Source: Bacteroidales bacterium
GTDB taxonomy: Bacteria > Bacteroidota > Bacteroidia > Bacteroidales > Lentimicrobiaceae
DNA: 64,000 nucleotides
Assembly (NCBI GenBank): GCA_022837485.1
Contig: JALHHH010000001.1
Coordinates: 31,796-95,795 of the forward strand
Reading direction: 5' to 3'
Shown: positions 1-7,465 of the stretch, piece after piece
Layout of the letters: each line of letters begins with the position of its first letter
Position numbering within the stretch: the first letter of the stretch is position 1
Position numbers and translations under genes: made by a program
Notes under the pieces: model-generated
What the model was told of the DNA's origin: nothing
Databases searched by the model: none
Seen by the model: only the letters and a program-made list of their open reading frames with translations

Positions 1-361
1 ACGGAGAGGTTTTTTGTTCAGGGCTGCAAATTTACGATGTTTTTGAATAAATCGATAAAAATTACCTGATTTTTGTTGTACGTATGCCAATCTTATCGAG
101 GATCAAATGGCAACCGCTTGAGGCCTCCCGATACAATTGGCTGTGATTCAATTTAGTTGTGAACGACTATTATGTCAGGCAGAATTGTTAATTATCAGAT
201 GATAACTCCGGCGATTCGTTTAGTCTTCCGGAAGGTGAATTGCCTAACTTTGTCATGTCTGGAAGCCTTCATTTTGCAGACGGACATCATTTTTCAATTG
301 TATGATCGCTTTAGCACTAGCGAACATTGTATTCCTGCTAGCAAAATACTATGTTGTCGAG
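1..361. other. Intergenic region upstream of meaB, no gene recognised
   Basis: This is AT-rich leading sequence. Short reading frames here have no recognisable protein character, and a possible upstream extension of the meaB frame (from 302) reads as an unlikely hydrophobic leader on a cytosolic GTPase. A weak -7-like box (TCATTTTG, one mismatch to TAnnTTTG) sits at 269-276, with a TTTG 16 bases before it. I see no tRNA fold. The upstream neighbour lies outside the window. Confidence 0.5.
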
Positions 362-1468
362 ATGAAAAAAAAGAAAGAAGAAGCACCCTTTGATTCTGCG
401 CTTAAAGTTCAGGAAGGGATACCTCAGCCGCCTGTTATTAATGAATCTGCCGTTAAGAAGTTTAAGCGCACCCGCCGGCAGTTACCAACGCCGGATGCGT
501 TTATGGAGGGTATTCTTAATTTTAACCGTACTCTTTTCAGTCAGGCAATTACGCTCATTGAGAGTTCCCTGCCTGAACATCAGGTATTGGCTCAGGAAAT
601 TATTGCGCGTTGTCTGCCTCATGCCGGAAATTCTGTTCGGCTGGGGGTTACCGGGGTTCCGGGGGCTGGAAAGAGTACATTTATCGAAGCACTGGGAACT
701 TACCTTACCGGGAACGGACACAGGCTGGCGGTGCTTGCAATTGACCCCAGTAGTTCCCGCTCCAAAGGCAGTATTTTGGGCGATAAAACGCGTATGGAAG
801 GGTTGTCGACGCACCCGAATGCATTTATACGCCCCTCTCCTTCTGCAGGTTCTCTGGGTGGCGTTGCCCGTAAAACCAGAGAAACCATAATTATATGTGA
901 AGCTGCGGGTTTTGATACTATTATAGTGGAGACCGTTGGGGTTGGACAGTCGGAAATCGCCGTACATTCAATGGTCGATTTCTTTCTCCTGCTTATGATT
1001 TCCGGAGCCGGCGACGAGCTTCAGGGCATAAAGCGCGGTATTATGGAGATGGCCGATGCCATAGCCGTAAACAAAGCCGATGGGGATAATAAACACCGGG
1101 CGCAGATTGCCTGCACGCAGATCAAGAATGCACTTCACCTTTTCCCGCTGCCCGATTCGGGATGGTCGCCTCCGGCAATTACCTGCTCTTCCCTTACCGG
1201 GGATGGTATTCCGGGAGTATGGGATACCATCTCGGAATACATCCGGTTCACCAGGTCGAACGGTTTCTTCAAGCTTAAACGACAGCAGCAGTCCAGACAA
1301 ATCATGATCGACAGCATTGACAACAGGCTGCACGATCATTTTTACCTTAATCCGGAAATAAAAACTGCCCTGAAAGAGATTGAACAAAAAATGCTTACCG
1401 ATCGTCTGACACCCTATCAGGCTGCAGCAAATCTGCTTGAGCTGTATTTTTCTGCGATGATCAGGTAA
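362..1468 (+). CDS. meaB: MeaB/ArgK-family G3E P-loop GTPase (methylmalonyl-CoA mutase chaperone)
   Basis: Cytosolic GTPase that protects and loads adenosylcobalamin-dependent methylmalonyl-CoA mutase, gating cofactor delivery and release of damaged cofactor. The 368-residue product has a Walker A motif GVPGAGKST at about residues 98-106, the family signature DPSSSRSKGSILGDKTRM, a VETVGVGQSE switch and an NKAD base-recognition motif. That motif order is diagnostic of MeaB rather than of the hydrogenase or urease G3E chaperones. I chose the ATG at 362 because it begins a lysine-rich hydrophilic N-terminus; the earlier in-frame ATG at 302 would add 20 hydrophobic residues not expected in this family. 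No mutase subunits are visible, although they are often adjacent, so the partner must be outside the window. The gene converges on the peptidase gene downstream. Confidence 0.93.
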   Translation: MKKKKEEAPFDSALKVQEGIPQPPVINESAVKKFKRTRRQLPTPDAFMEGILNFNRTLFSQAITLIESSLPEHQVLAQEIIARCLPHAGNSVRLGVTGVPGAGKSTFIEALGTYLTGNGHRLAVLAIDPSSSRSKGSILGDKTRMEGLSTHPNAFIRPSPSAGSLGGVARKTRETIIICEAAGFDTIIVETVGVGQSEIAVHSMVDFFLLLMISGAGDELQGIKRGIMEMADAIAVNKADGDNKHRAQIACTQIKNALHLFPLPDSGWSPPAITCSSLTGDGIPGVWDTISEYIRFTRSNGFFKLKRQQQSRQIMIDSIDNRLHDHFYLNPEIKTALKEIEQKMLTDRLTPYQAAANLLELYFSAMIR

Positions 1469-1481
1469 TGGCAGGATTATA

Positions 1482-1522
1482 AAAGCAAAAAGCCTGCAAC
1501 CCGATTCAATGGCTGCAGGCTT
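1482..1522 (-). terminator. Intrinsic terminator of the PtpA-like gene, between convergent genes
   Basis: A 9-bp perfect stem (AAGCCTGCA at 1490-1498 pairing with TGCAGGCTT at 1514-1522) encloses a 15-base loop. Read on the minus strand the stem is followed by a T-rich stretch (TTTTTGCTTTT), so it fits termination of the minus-strand peptidase transcript. It may also slow the plus-strand meaB transcript, where the T tract is poor. Confidence 0.7.
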
Positions 1523-1539
1523 AATACTGTGATTGTAAA

Positions 1540-3669
1540 TCAAAGGTTTTCGTTATAATAGGTAGCCAGCTTCCTGAAAAGATGGGCGCGGTCGATGCCC
1601 CTTACGTTGTGTTCGTGGGTTGGATAAATAAAGTAGTCCAGCTGCTTTTGTTGTTCGATGGCTGTTTTTACGAATTGCAGGCTGTGCTGCCAAACTACGG
1701 TATTGTCGAGTGCACCATGAATGATCATGAGTTTGCCTTCCAGATTGCCGATGTGGTTCATGAGACATGCTTCGCTGTAACCGTCCGGGTTTTGCTCCGG
1801 AGTGTCCATATAACGTTCTCCGTACATTATCTCATAGTATTTCCAGTCGGTGACGGGTCCGCCGGCGGTGGCAACCCTGAATACATCCGGATTTTTAAGT
1901 TTGAGAGTAATTGCCATAAAACCACCGTAGCTCCATCCGTCCACGCCTATGCGGGTGGAATCAACGAACGGCAATGATTTCAGGTATTCAACTCCTTTCA
2001 TCTGATCGGCCATTTCAACAACTCCCAACCTTCGGTGAATGGTACTTTCGAATTCAAAGCCCCTGTTGGCCGAGCCGCGGTTGTCGAGAGTAAACACCAC
2101 ATAACCCTGTTGCGCCATAAAGTTGAGGAAGTGTCCGGCTCCGCCCAGCCAGCTTTCGGTAATCAGCTGCGCATGCGGGCCTCCGTATACATAAATAAAT
2201 ACAGGGTATTTCTTTAAAGGATCAAATGCTGCTGGTTTAATCATCCTGCACCAGAGATCGGTGCCGTCGCCTGCCTTAATCGTAAAAATACTGGTTTCGC
2301 CAAGAAGATAATCTTTCAGCGGATCGGGTGAAGTAAACAGGCTCTTGACCTCCCTGCCTTTCAGATCGCCTGCATAAATCCGTGCTGGAGTTTCGAGGTT
2401 GCTGTAACGGCTGATGAAAAATTTTCCGTCGGCACGGATGCTGACGCTGTGCGTTCCCTTTTCATCTGTAAGAAGGGTGGATTTCCCGGAAGAAAGCTCG
2501 AGGTAATACAGCCGGTTTTCAAGAGGACTCGCTGCTGTTGAGGTGTAAAATAGGCCTTTTCCGGATGCGTCGAATCCGTGTAAACCGGTCACAACCCATG
2601 GTCCTTTCGTCAATTGCCTTATCAATTTACCCTTTGTATCGTACAAATAAAAATGGTTAAATCCATCGCGCTGACTTTGCCAGATGAACAGGGCGGGGTT
2701 GCCGGGGAGGAAGGTCATAGGATTTAGCGGCTCAACGTAGCGATCGTTTTTCTCTTCAAAAAGCGTTCGGATAAAATCTCCTGTTTTTGCATCGTACTGG
2801 TTCAGCCACATATGATTCTGGTCGCGGTTAAGAACGGCTATGTAGATATGCTTTTCATCCGGACTCCATGCAATATTGGTAAGATACTGCTCTTCCGGAG
2901 CACCTGTTTTGACAAAAATTGTGTTTCCGGTCTCCGGGCTGAAAATACCCAGGGTAACGTGATGGCTTTTCATCCCGGCCATGGGATAACGGATATCGCT
3001 GGTAACGGCTATTCTTTCGGTAACATCCACCAGGGGATAATTGGTAACCATGGTTTCGTCCATCCGGTAGAATGCCAGCAGCCTGCCCCGGGGAGACCAG
3101 AAGGTGCCCTTGTTAATTCCGAATTCGTTGCGGTGAACCGATTGCCCGTTCACAATTCCCTTGTCTGCATCCCTGGTAACGGCAATCCGGCTTGTGCCTG
3201 TAGCTATATAGAGGTTGTTTTCCACAGTATATGCAATGTAGCGGGTTTCGGGTGCCGGATCTGCATTTTCCGACAGTGAATCAATGGAATTCCATTCCAT
3301 CAGTTGGTTGCCGGTCGTATTGAAGTCGAAGTACTTATTGACTATAGAGAATGACAGTGTGGTTTCATCTTTCCAGGAAAAAAAAGGCAGGCGTTTTGCC
3401 GGTTTTAAGCCTGCTTTTTCGAGGATTTCGCTAAGATCAGCGGCTTTCAGCAGGGTGTCGGTCGTTTCGTTTTTCAGGTTACCCTGAAGCAGGTTGTTCC
3501 CGTCCTGCCAGGTATAGAATCCTGAATTCCCTTTCCACTGAAGGTTGGAGAGATTGCCCGGATAAAGACTGCGGTTCGACATGATTTCTTCGGGAACCAG
3601 CATGCGGTCCTGGGCAAGGAGCGGAGATGTGAGCAGAAGTGCGCTTAGTGCTAAGGTAAAGAGTCGCAT
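1540..3669 (-). CDS. S9B serine peptidase, PtpA-like prolyl tripeptidyl peptidase
   Basis: Exported peptidase that should release tripeptides Xaa-Xaa-Pro from peptide N-termini. An N-terminal signal peptide (hydrophobic residues 3-18, cleavage near LLAQ) leads into an eight-bladed propeller domain and a C-terminal alpha/beta hydrolase. The catalytic triad is Ser580 (GWSYGGF), Asp655 and His687. Glu182 lies in HRNEFG and Glu613 in YYEIMYGERY. From memory of Porphyromonas gingivalis PtpA (Glu205, Ser603, Glu636, Asp678, His710), all five residues are shifted by the same 23 positions. A true DPP IV has a Glu-Glu pair where this protein has Asn-Glu, so I favour tripeptidyl over dipeptidyl specificity. 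It lies 35 bases downstream of the GGGP synthase gene on the same strand and may be co-transcribed. A generic DPP IV label would be the conservative alternative. Confidence 0.88.
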   Translation of the reverse strand: MRLFTLALSALLLTSPLLAQDRMLVPEEIMSNRSLYPGNLSNLQWKGNSGFYTWQDGNNLLQGNLKNETTDTLLKAADLSEILEKAGLKPAKRLPFFSWKDETTLSFSIVNKYFDFNTTGNQLMEWNSIDSLSENADPAPETRYIAYTVENNLYIATGTSRIAVTRDADKGIVNGQSVHRNEFGINKGTFWSPRGRLLAFYRMDETMVTNYPLVDVTERIAVTSDIRYPMAGMKSHHVTLGIFSPETGNTIFVKTGAPEEQYLTNIAWSPDEKHIYIAVLNRDQNHMWLNQYDAKTGDFIRTLFEEKNDRYVEPLNPMTFLPGNPALFIWQSQRDGFNHFYLYDTKGKLIRQLTKGPWVVTGLHGFDASGKGLFYTSTAASPLENRLYYLELSSGKSTLLTDEKGTHSVSIRADGKFFISRYSNLETPARIYAGDLKGREVKSLFTSPDPLKDYLLGETSIFTIKAGDGTDLWCRMIKPAAFDPLKKYPVFIYVYGGPHAQLITESWLGGAGHFLNFMAQQGYVVFTLDNRGSANRGFEFESTIHRRLGVVEMADQMKGVEYLKSLPFVDSTRIGVDGWSYGGFMAITLKLKNPDVFRVATAGGPVTDWKYYEIMYGERYMDTPEQNPDGYSEACLMNHIGNLEGKLMIIHGALDNTVVWQHSLQFVKTAIEQQKQLDYFIYPTHEHNVRGIDRAHLFRKLATYYNENL

Positions 3670-3704
3670 TGAGATGAGTGATTTGTTTTAACTATGATTT
3701 TTGT

Positions 3705-4442
3705 TTACAGATTTTTTAAAGCCCGGCTGATGCTTTGAATCAGATAAGGATCTTTTTCCACGGCGTTGCCAATGACAAGCAGGTCGGCACCGGCTGCGGC
3801 TGCGGCTGCGGCACTTTCGGGAGTACGTATACCTCCGCCAAGAACCAGGGGAACGCCTATGCTTTGTTTCACCTGTGAGATCATCTGTTGCGATACCGGG
3901 TTAAGCGCTCCGCTTCCAGCGTCCATAAAAATCAGCTGCAGCCCGAGCATTTCGCCGGCCATTGCGGTACACATGGCTATGTCGTCTTTGTCGGAAGGGA
4001 TGGGATCGGAATTGCTCATGTACGAAACCGCTGTGGGGCGGCCGCTTTCAATCAGCATATATCCGGTAGGGATGACTTCCAGTGGGCTTAGTTTAAGATA
4101 TGGTGCAGCAACTACGTGCCTGCCGATGAGCATCTCGGCATTACGTCCCGAGATCAGCGACAGGAAAAGTATGGCATCGGCTTTCCAGCTCATTTGCAGG
4201 GTGTTGCCGGGGAAAAGAATCACGGGGATATTTCCGGTTTGCTTCAGAATCCTGATGCATTCATCCATGCGGTTGTTGATCAGCAGGCTTCCGCCTACAA
4301 AAAAGTAGTCGACCCCACTTGCGGCTGCCATTTCGGCAATCTGCTCCAGCCTGCGGTCGTCGGTCTTGTCCGGGTCGATAAGGATGGCCAGTTGCTTCAG
4401 CCCTTCCGAGGTTTTTTTCCTGATGGTCTCAAGTACAGTCAT
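3705..4442 (-). CDS. Geranylgeranylglyceryl phosphate synthase (bacterial group II GGGPS)
   Basis: TIM-barrel prenyltransferase of the PcrB/GGGPS family that joins geranylgeranyl diphosphate to sn-glycerol-1-phosphate, forming the first ether bond of archaeal-type lipids. Visible motifs are ILIDPDKTD near the N-terminus, FFVGGSLL, VILFPGNTLQMS, GYMLIESG, and the phosphate-binding loops LGGGIRTPE and LLVIGNAVEKDP. Length is about 245 residues, normal for the family. Two ATGs are possible (4451 and 4442); I prefer 4442 because a -7 box at 4463-4470 would leave almost no leader for the outer one. Bacteroidota carry this group II enzyme although their membrane lipids are mainly ester-linked, so its physiological product is unsettled. 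The upstream neighbour ahcY is divergent. Heptaprenyl versus geranylgeranyl specificity cannot be read here. Confidence 0.88.
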   Translation of the reverse strand: MTVLETIRKKTSEGLKQLAILIDPDKTDDRRLEQIAEMAAASGVDYFFVGGSLLINNRMDECIRILKQTGNIPVILFPGNTLQMSWKADAILFLSLISGRNAEMLIGRHVVAAPYLKLSPLEVIPTGYMLIESGRPTAVSYMSNSDPIPSDKDDIAMCTAMAGEMLGLQLIFMDAGSGALNPVSQQMISQVKQSIGVPLVLGGGIRTPESAAAAAAAGADLLVIGNAVEKDPYLIQSISRALKNL

Positions 4443-4462
4443 ATGTGCCATATTTTTCTCTG

Positions 4463-4470
4463 CAAACCTA
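4463..4470 (-). promoter_or_regulatory. Bacteroidota -7 box (TAGGTTTG) for the GGGPS gene
   Basis: The minus strand reads TAGGTTTG, an exact match to TAnnTTTG, about 20 bases before the preferred GGGPS start. No clear -33 TTTG is seen at the usual distance. Confidence 0.5.
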
Positions 4471-4619
4471 AGATTTTTAATGTCATCCCATGCATGGGCA
4501 GCAAATTAATGAAAATGGGAGCCGGCAGATTCATCGGTAGCCAGATCTTATGCAAATTTTTGATGCATTGATTTATAGCGGCTTGAAACATGCAGGGTGG
4601 TTTGCATTGAAACTATATG

Positions 4620-4627
4620 TATCTTTG
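4620..4627 (+). promoter_or_regulatory. Bacteroidota -7 box (TATCTTTG) for ahcY
   Basis: TATCTTTG matches TAnnTTTG exactly and lies 32 bases before the ahcY ATG. A TTTG at 4601-4604 could be the -33 element, although the 15-base spacing is shorter than the usual ~20. I see no SAH or SAM riboswitch fold in the short leader. Confidence 0.6.
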
Positions 4628-4659
4628 CACCCCGAATTTAAAGCGAGAAATCCGATAAA

Positions 4660-6078
4660 ATGAAAGAGATACTGATGGAAACTCTGCCTTATAAAGTTAA
4701 AGATATTGCCCTGGCTGACTTTGGTCGCAAGGAGATTGAGATTGCCGAAATGGAGATGCCCGGTCTGATGTCGATCCGCCGGAAGTTTTTAGCTTCAAAA
4801 CCCCTTCAGGGTTCGCGGATAACCGGTTCGCTCCATATGACCATACAAACGGCCGTACTTATAGAAACGCTTGTTGAGCTGGGTGCCGATGTCCGATGGG
4901 CAAGCTGCAATATTTTTTCAACCCAGGATCATGCTGCTGCTGCCATTGCCAGCCGAGGAATACCTGTATTTGCCTGGAAGGGCGAGACTCTGGAAGAATA
5001 CTGGTGGTGTACATTACAGGCATTATCGTTTCCCGGCGGTGAAGGTCCGAACCTTATCGTTGACGACGGTGGCGACGCCACTCTTATGGTTCACAAAGGA
5101 TACGATGCTGAGAAAAATCCCGCATTGCTCGGGCAGCCCGCTTCCAATGCAGAAGAAGCTGCAATTCTGAAAACGCTGAAGATGGCCTATGAAGAAGATA
5201 ACCAGCGCTGGCACAGAATGGTTCCCGGCATGCGCGGGGTTTCCGAAGAAACGACTACCGGTGTTCACAGGCTGTATCAGATGATGGAAGCCGGCACCCT
5301 GCTCTTTCCGGCAATTAATGTAAACGATTCCGTAACAAAATCGAAATTCGACAACCTTTACGGATGTCACGAATCGCTGGCCGACGGTATAAAGCGTGCC
5401 ACCGATGTGATGATAGCGGGTAAAGTAGTGGTTGTTCTTGGTTTCGGGGATGTTGGAAAGGGTTGTGCCCGTTCCATGCGTTCGTATGGTGCACGCGTTA
5501 TTGTAACCGAGATAGATCCAATTTGTGCCCTGCAGGCTGCCATGGAAGGTTTTGAAGTTTCAACCGTGGAAGAGGCGCTGAAAGAGGGAAATATTTATGT
5601 AACTGCCACCGGTAACCGCGATGTGATCACCTTTGAACACATGCAGAAGATGAAGGATCAGAGTATTGTCTGCAACATTGGTCATTTCGACAATGAAATT
5701 CAGGTTGAAAAACTAAGCACAACTCCGGGCGTTGCGCACACAAATATAAAGCCTCAGGTTGATAAGTATACCTTTACGGCAGGCAACTCCATCTTTCTGC
5801 TGGCCGAAGGCCGCCTGGTGAATCTCGGTTGTGCTACCGGTCATCCTTCGTTTGTAATGAGCAACTCATTCTCGAATCAGACACTGGCTCAGCTCGATCT
5901 TTGGAGTAATAACTATGAAACCGGAGTATACCGGCTTCCGAAGAAACTGGATGAGGAAGTTGCACGTCTGCATCTTGAGCAGATCGGGGTGAAACTTACT
6001 ACACTTACCGACGAACAGGCGGCCTACATAGGCGTTGCCAAAGACGGTCCCTTTAAACCCGAACATTACCGTTACTAA
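4660..6078 (+). CDS. ahcY: S-adenosyl-L-homocysteine hydrolase
   Basis: NAD-dependent cytosolic enzyme that reversibly splits S-adenosylhomocysteine into adenosine and homocysteine, relieving product inhibition of methyltransferases. The 472-residue product has the substrate-domain features GSRITGSLHMTIQTAVLIETL, DDGGDATLMVHKGY and EETTTGVHRLYQM, then the NAD-binding loop VVLGFGDVGKGCA, and ends in the family's characteristic KPEHYRY tail that reaches into the partner subunit. The ATG at 4660 is used; a second in-frame ATG at 4675 would give METLPYKV and fits homologous N-termini equally well. The gene stands alone, with its own promoter and a strong terminator. It is relevant here because three SAM-dependent methyltransferase domains occur in the window. 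Confidence 0.97.
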   Translation: MKEILMETLPYKVKDIALADFGRKEIEIAEMEMPGLMSIRRKFLASKPLQGSRITGSLHMTIQTAVLIETLVELGADVRWASCNIFSTQDHAAAAIASRGIPVFAWKGETLEEYWWCTLQALSFPGGEGPNLIVDDGGDATLMVHKGYDAEKNPALLGQPASNAEEAAILKTLKMAYEEDNQRWHRMVPGMRGVSEETTTGVHRLYQMMEAGTLLFPAINVNDSVTKSKFDNLYGCHESLADGIKRATDVMIAGKVVVVLGFGDVGKGCARSMRSYGARVIVTEIDPICALQAAMEGFEVSTVEEALKEGNIYVTATGNRDVITFEHMQKMKDQSIVCNIGHFDNEIQVEKLSTTPGVAHTNIKPQVDKYTFTAGNSIFLLAEGRLVNLGCATGHPSFVMSNSFSNQTLAQLDLWSNNYETGVYRLPKKLDEEVARLHLEQIGVKLTTLTDEQAAYIGVAKDGPFKPEHYRY

Positions 6079-6106
6079 GCCACAGGTATTATCCGATATT
6101 TTTAAT

Positions 6107-6151
6107 CCGGACAGGAGGAAAACGATTTCATTTTTCTCTTGTCCGGTTTTT
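6107..6151 (+). terminator. Strong intrinsic terminator after ahcY
   Basis: A 16-bp stem runs from CCGGACAGGAGGAAAA (6107-6122) to its partner at 6131-6146, with two G-U wobbles and an 8-base loop. Five T residues follow. It sits 29 bases after the ahcY stop and before a convergent gene. Confidence 0.8.
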
Positions 6152-6179
6152 AACAATGAGGTTTTTGGAAAGCCGGATG

Positions 6180-6596
6180 TTAATTTGAGATTTGCAAGGT
6201 ATATCCGTCGTAGCGGGTACGGTATTGTTTCAGACCAATAGTTGCCGGGCCTTCGATGGGCGAACCGTCGGTGAGCAAAAAGCGCGATCCGCATACCGAG
6301 TCGATGGCAATGATGCCGGAAGGTTCCACCACAACGCGTGCATCCTCTTCGAGTGGGTCGAACGGACAGGCCCGTTCGTAAGCTCTGAATTCGCTGCTGA
6401 AAAGTCTGTAGATGATGATGCCTTTATATCCGCCACTTGAATATACATAGCCCCCGTCCGGAATAAAGTCGAGCGTATTCGGATAGATTACAAAGTTCAC
6501 ATAAACGTAGGGGATATTATCCCGTGAATTTTCTTCGCCGCAGGATACTGCAGAAAAGATGAGTGCAAGGGAAAAGAAGATTCTAAGGGCTTTCAT
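6180..6596 (-). CDS. Lipoprotein with a degenerate Rieske-like fold (histidine ligands absent)
   Basis: Small secreted lipoprotein of 138 residues. The start at 6596 gives a clean lipoprotein signal (basic Lys-Ala-Leu-Arg, hydrophobic core, lipobox FSAVSC with Cys19); an upstream in-frame ATG at 6629 adds only a poor leader. Its C-terminal half has the layout of a Rieske domain: YERACPFDP with Cys77, then SVCGSRFLL with Cys102, then DGSPIEGPATIGLKQY. In a functional Rieske domain both motifs carry a histidine (CxH and CxxH); here those positions are Phe/Asp and Arg/Phe, so a canonical 2Fe-2S centre is not expected. Similar proteins occur in Bacteroidota, function unknown. A weak -7 box (TAATTTTA) lies at 6632-6639 on the minus strand. 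Confidence 0.7.
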   Translation of the reverse strand: MKALRIFFSLALIFSAVSCGEENSRDNIPYVYVNFVIYPNTLDFIPDGGYVYSSGGYKGIIIYRLFSSEFRAYERACPFDPLEEDARVVVEPSGIIAIDSVCGSRFLLTDGSPIEGPATIGLKQYRTRYDGYTLQISN

Positions 6597-6862
6597 CGGG
6601 CGGATTGTTATTGAAGTAACTAACGGCACGGTAAAATTAATATTTTAATTGCAGCGATAAAAACCGGGGATGAAGCAAGCGGTATTTTCCTGAGATTATA
6701 GTATAATATAAAGATATACAGACAGATAGGGCTTAAGAACAACAGCTGCGGCACTTATTTAAACAGAAAAAACGACCGAAATGGGTAAATCATCGGGCTG
6801 AAACTTGAAAGGCTTTGCTTCTTTTTATATTTTTACGGTTTATTTCATTAATTCACGGGCTG

Positions 6863-7339
6863 ATGGATGATTTCCTATATATAATAATAGGTATACTGTG
6901 GGTAGTTTACTCGCTTTATACGAGTAAGCAGAAGAAAGAGAGGCAGCGGGCTCTGGAAGAGCAGCGGAAGGCCGGTGGTCCCGTTGTTCAACCAAAGCGT
7001 TCGATAATCGAGGAGTTTTTAGACCCTGAGGGGAGTAAACCTGAGACCACGGCAGATGAATACAGCGGGGATTATTACCCAAGCGGTTCTTTGGAACAAA
7101 GTGAAGCAGAAGTTTTGGAATCATTTGTTGAGAATCAATCGCTTGAGAAGATAGAGGAGGAGGTATCTGCCGCATATTTTGAACAGCAGTACCTTGCCAG
7201 GGCACGAGTCGAAACGGTTATGCCTGACAGGGTGCTACCTATGATTGCGGAGGAAGAATTTGCGGATAATCCGGAGGAGGAATTTGATCTCCGAAAAGCA
7301 GTGATATACGCTGAGATTCTGAATCCGCGGTACGTTTAG
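6863..7339 (+). CDS. Conserved hypothetical single-pass membrane protein
   Basis: I do not recognise a functional family. Starting at 6863, the 158-residue product opens with one transmembrane helix (MDDFLYIIIGILWVVYSLY), followed by a basic stretch (SKQKKERQR) that should face the cytoplasm. A long acidic, low-complexity region follows. The C-terminus DLRKAVIYAEILNPRYV is a short ordered motif I have seen at the end of small Bacteroidota proteins. The first in-frame ATG at 6815 would prepend 16 hydrophobic residues and overlap the likely promoter region, so it is less likely. It lies 126 bases before the TonB receptor on the same strand but does not look functionally tied to it. Confidence 0.65.
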   Translation: MDDFLYIIIGILWVVYSLYTSKQKKERQRALEEQRKAGGPVVQPKRSIIEEFLDPEGSKPETTADEYSGDYYPSGSLEQSEAEVLESFVENQSLEKIEEEVSAAYFEQQYLARARVETVMPDRVLPMIAEEEFADNPEEEFDLRKAVIYAEILNPRYV

Positions 7340-7376
7340 CTCACTTCGGAAATTGTTCAATGGCACTTCAAAAAGT

Positions 7377-7409
7377 TTTGGAGCTTAAATTATTTTATTG
7401 TTACCTTTA
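7377..7409 (+). promoter_or_regulatory. Promoter of the receptor/secreted protein/PorV cassette
   Basis: A -33 TTTG (7377-7380) and a near-consensus -7 box TACCTTTA (7402-7409, one mismatch to TAnnTTTG) are separated by 21 bases, the typical Bacteroidota spacing. The receptor start lies 57 bases downstream. Confidence 0.6.
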
Positions 7410-7465
7410 CCCGCTTTTTACGGCACACGCAACACAACGAACATTTAACATAAAATTTGAATGGT

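Noticed and set aside
1540..3669. Dipeptidyl peptidase IV label
   Set aside because: The Glu-Glu motif is not conserved and residue spacing matches PtpA.
4571..4659. Possible SAH or SAM riboswitch in the ahcY leader
   Set aside because: The leader downstream of the promoter box is only about 25 bases and shows no such fold.
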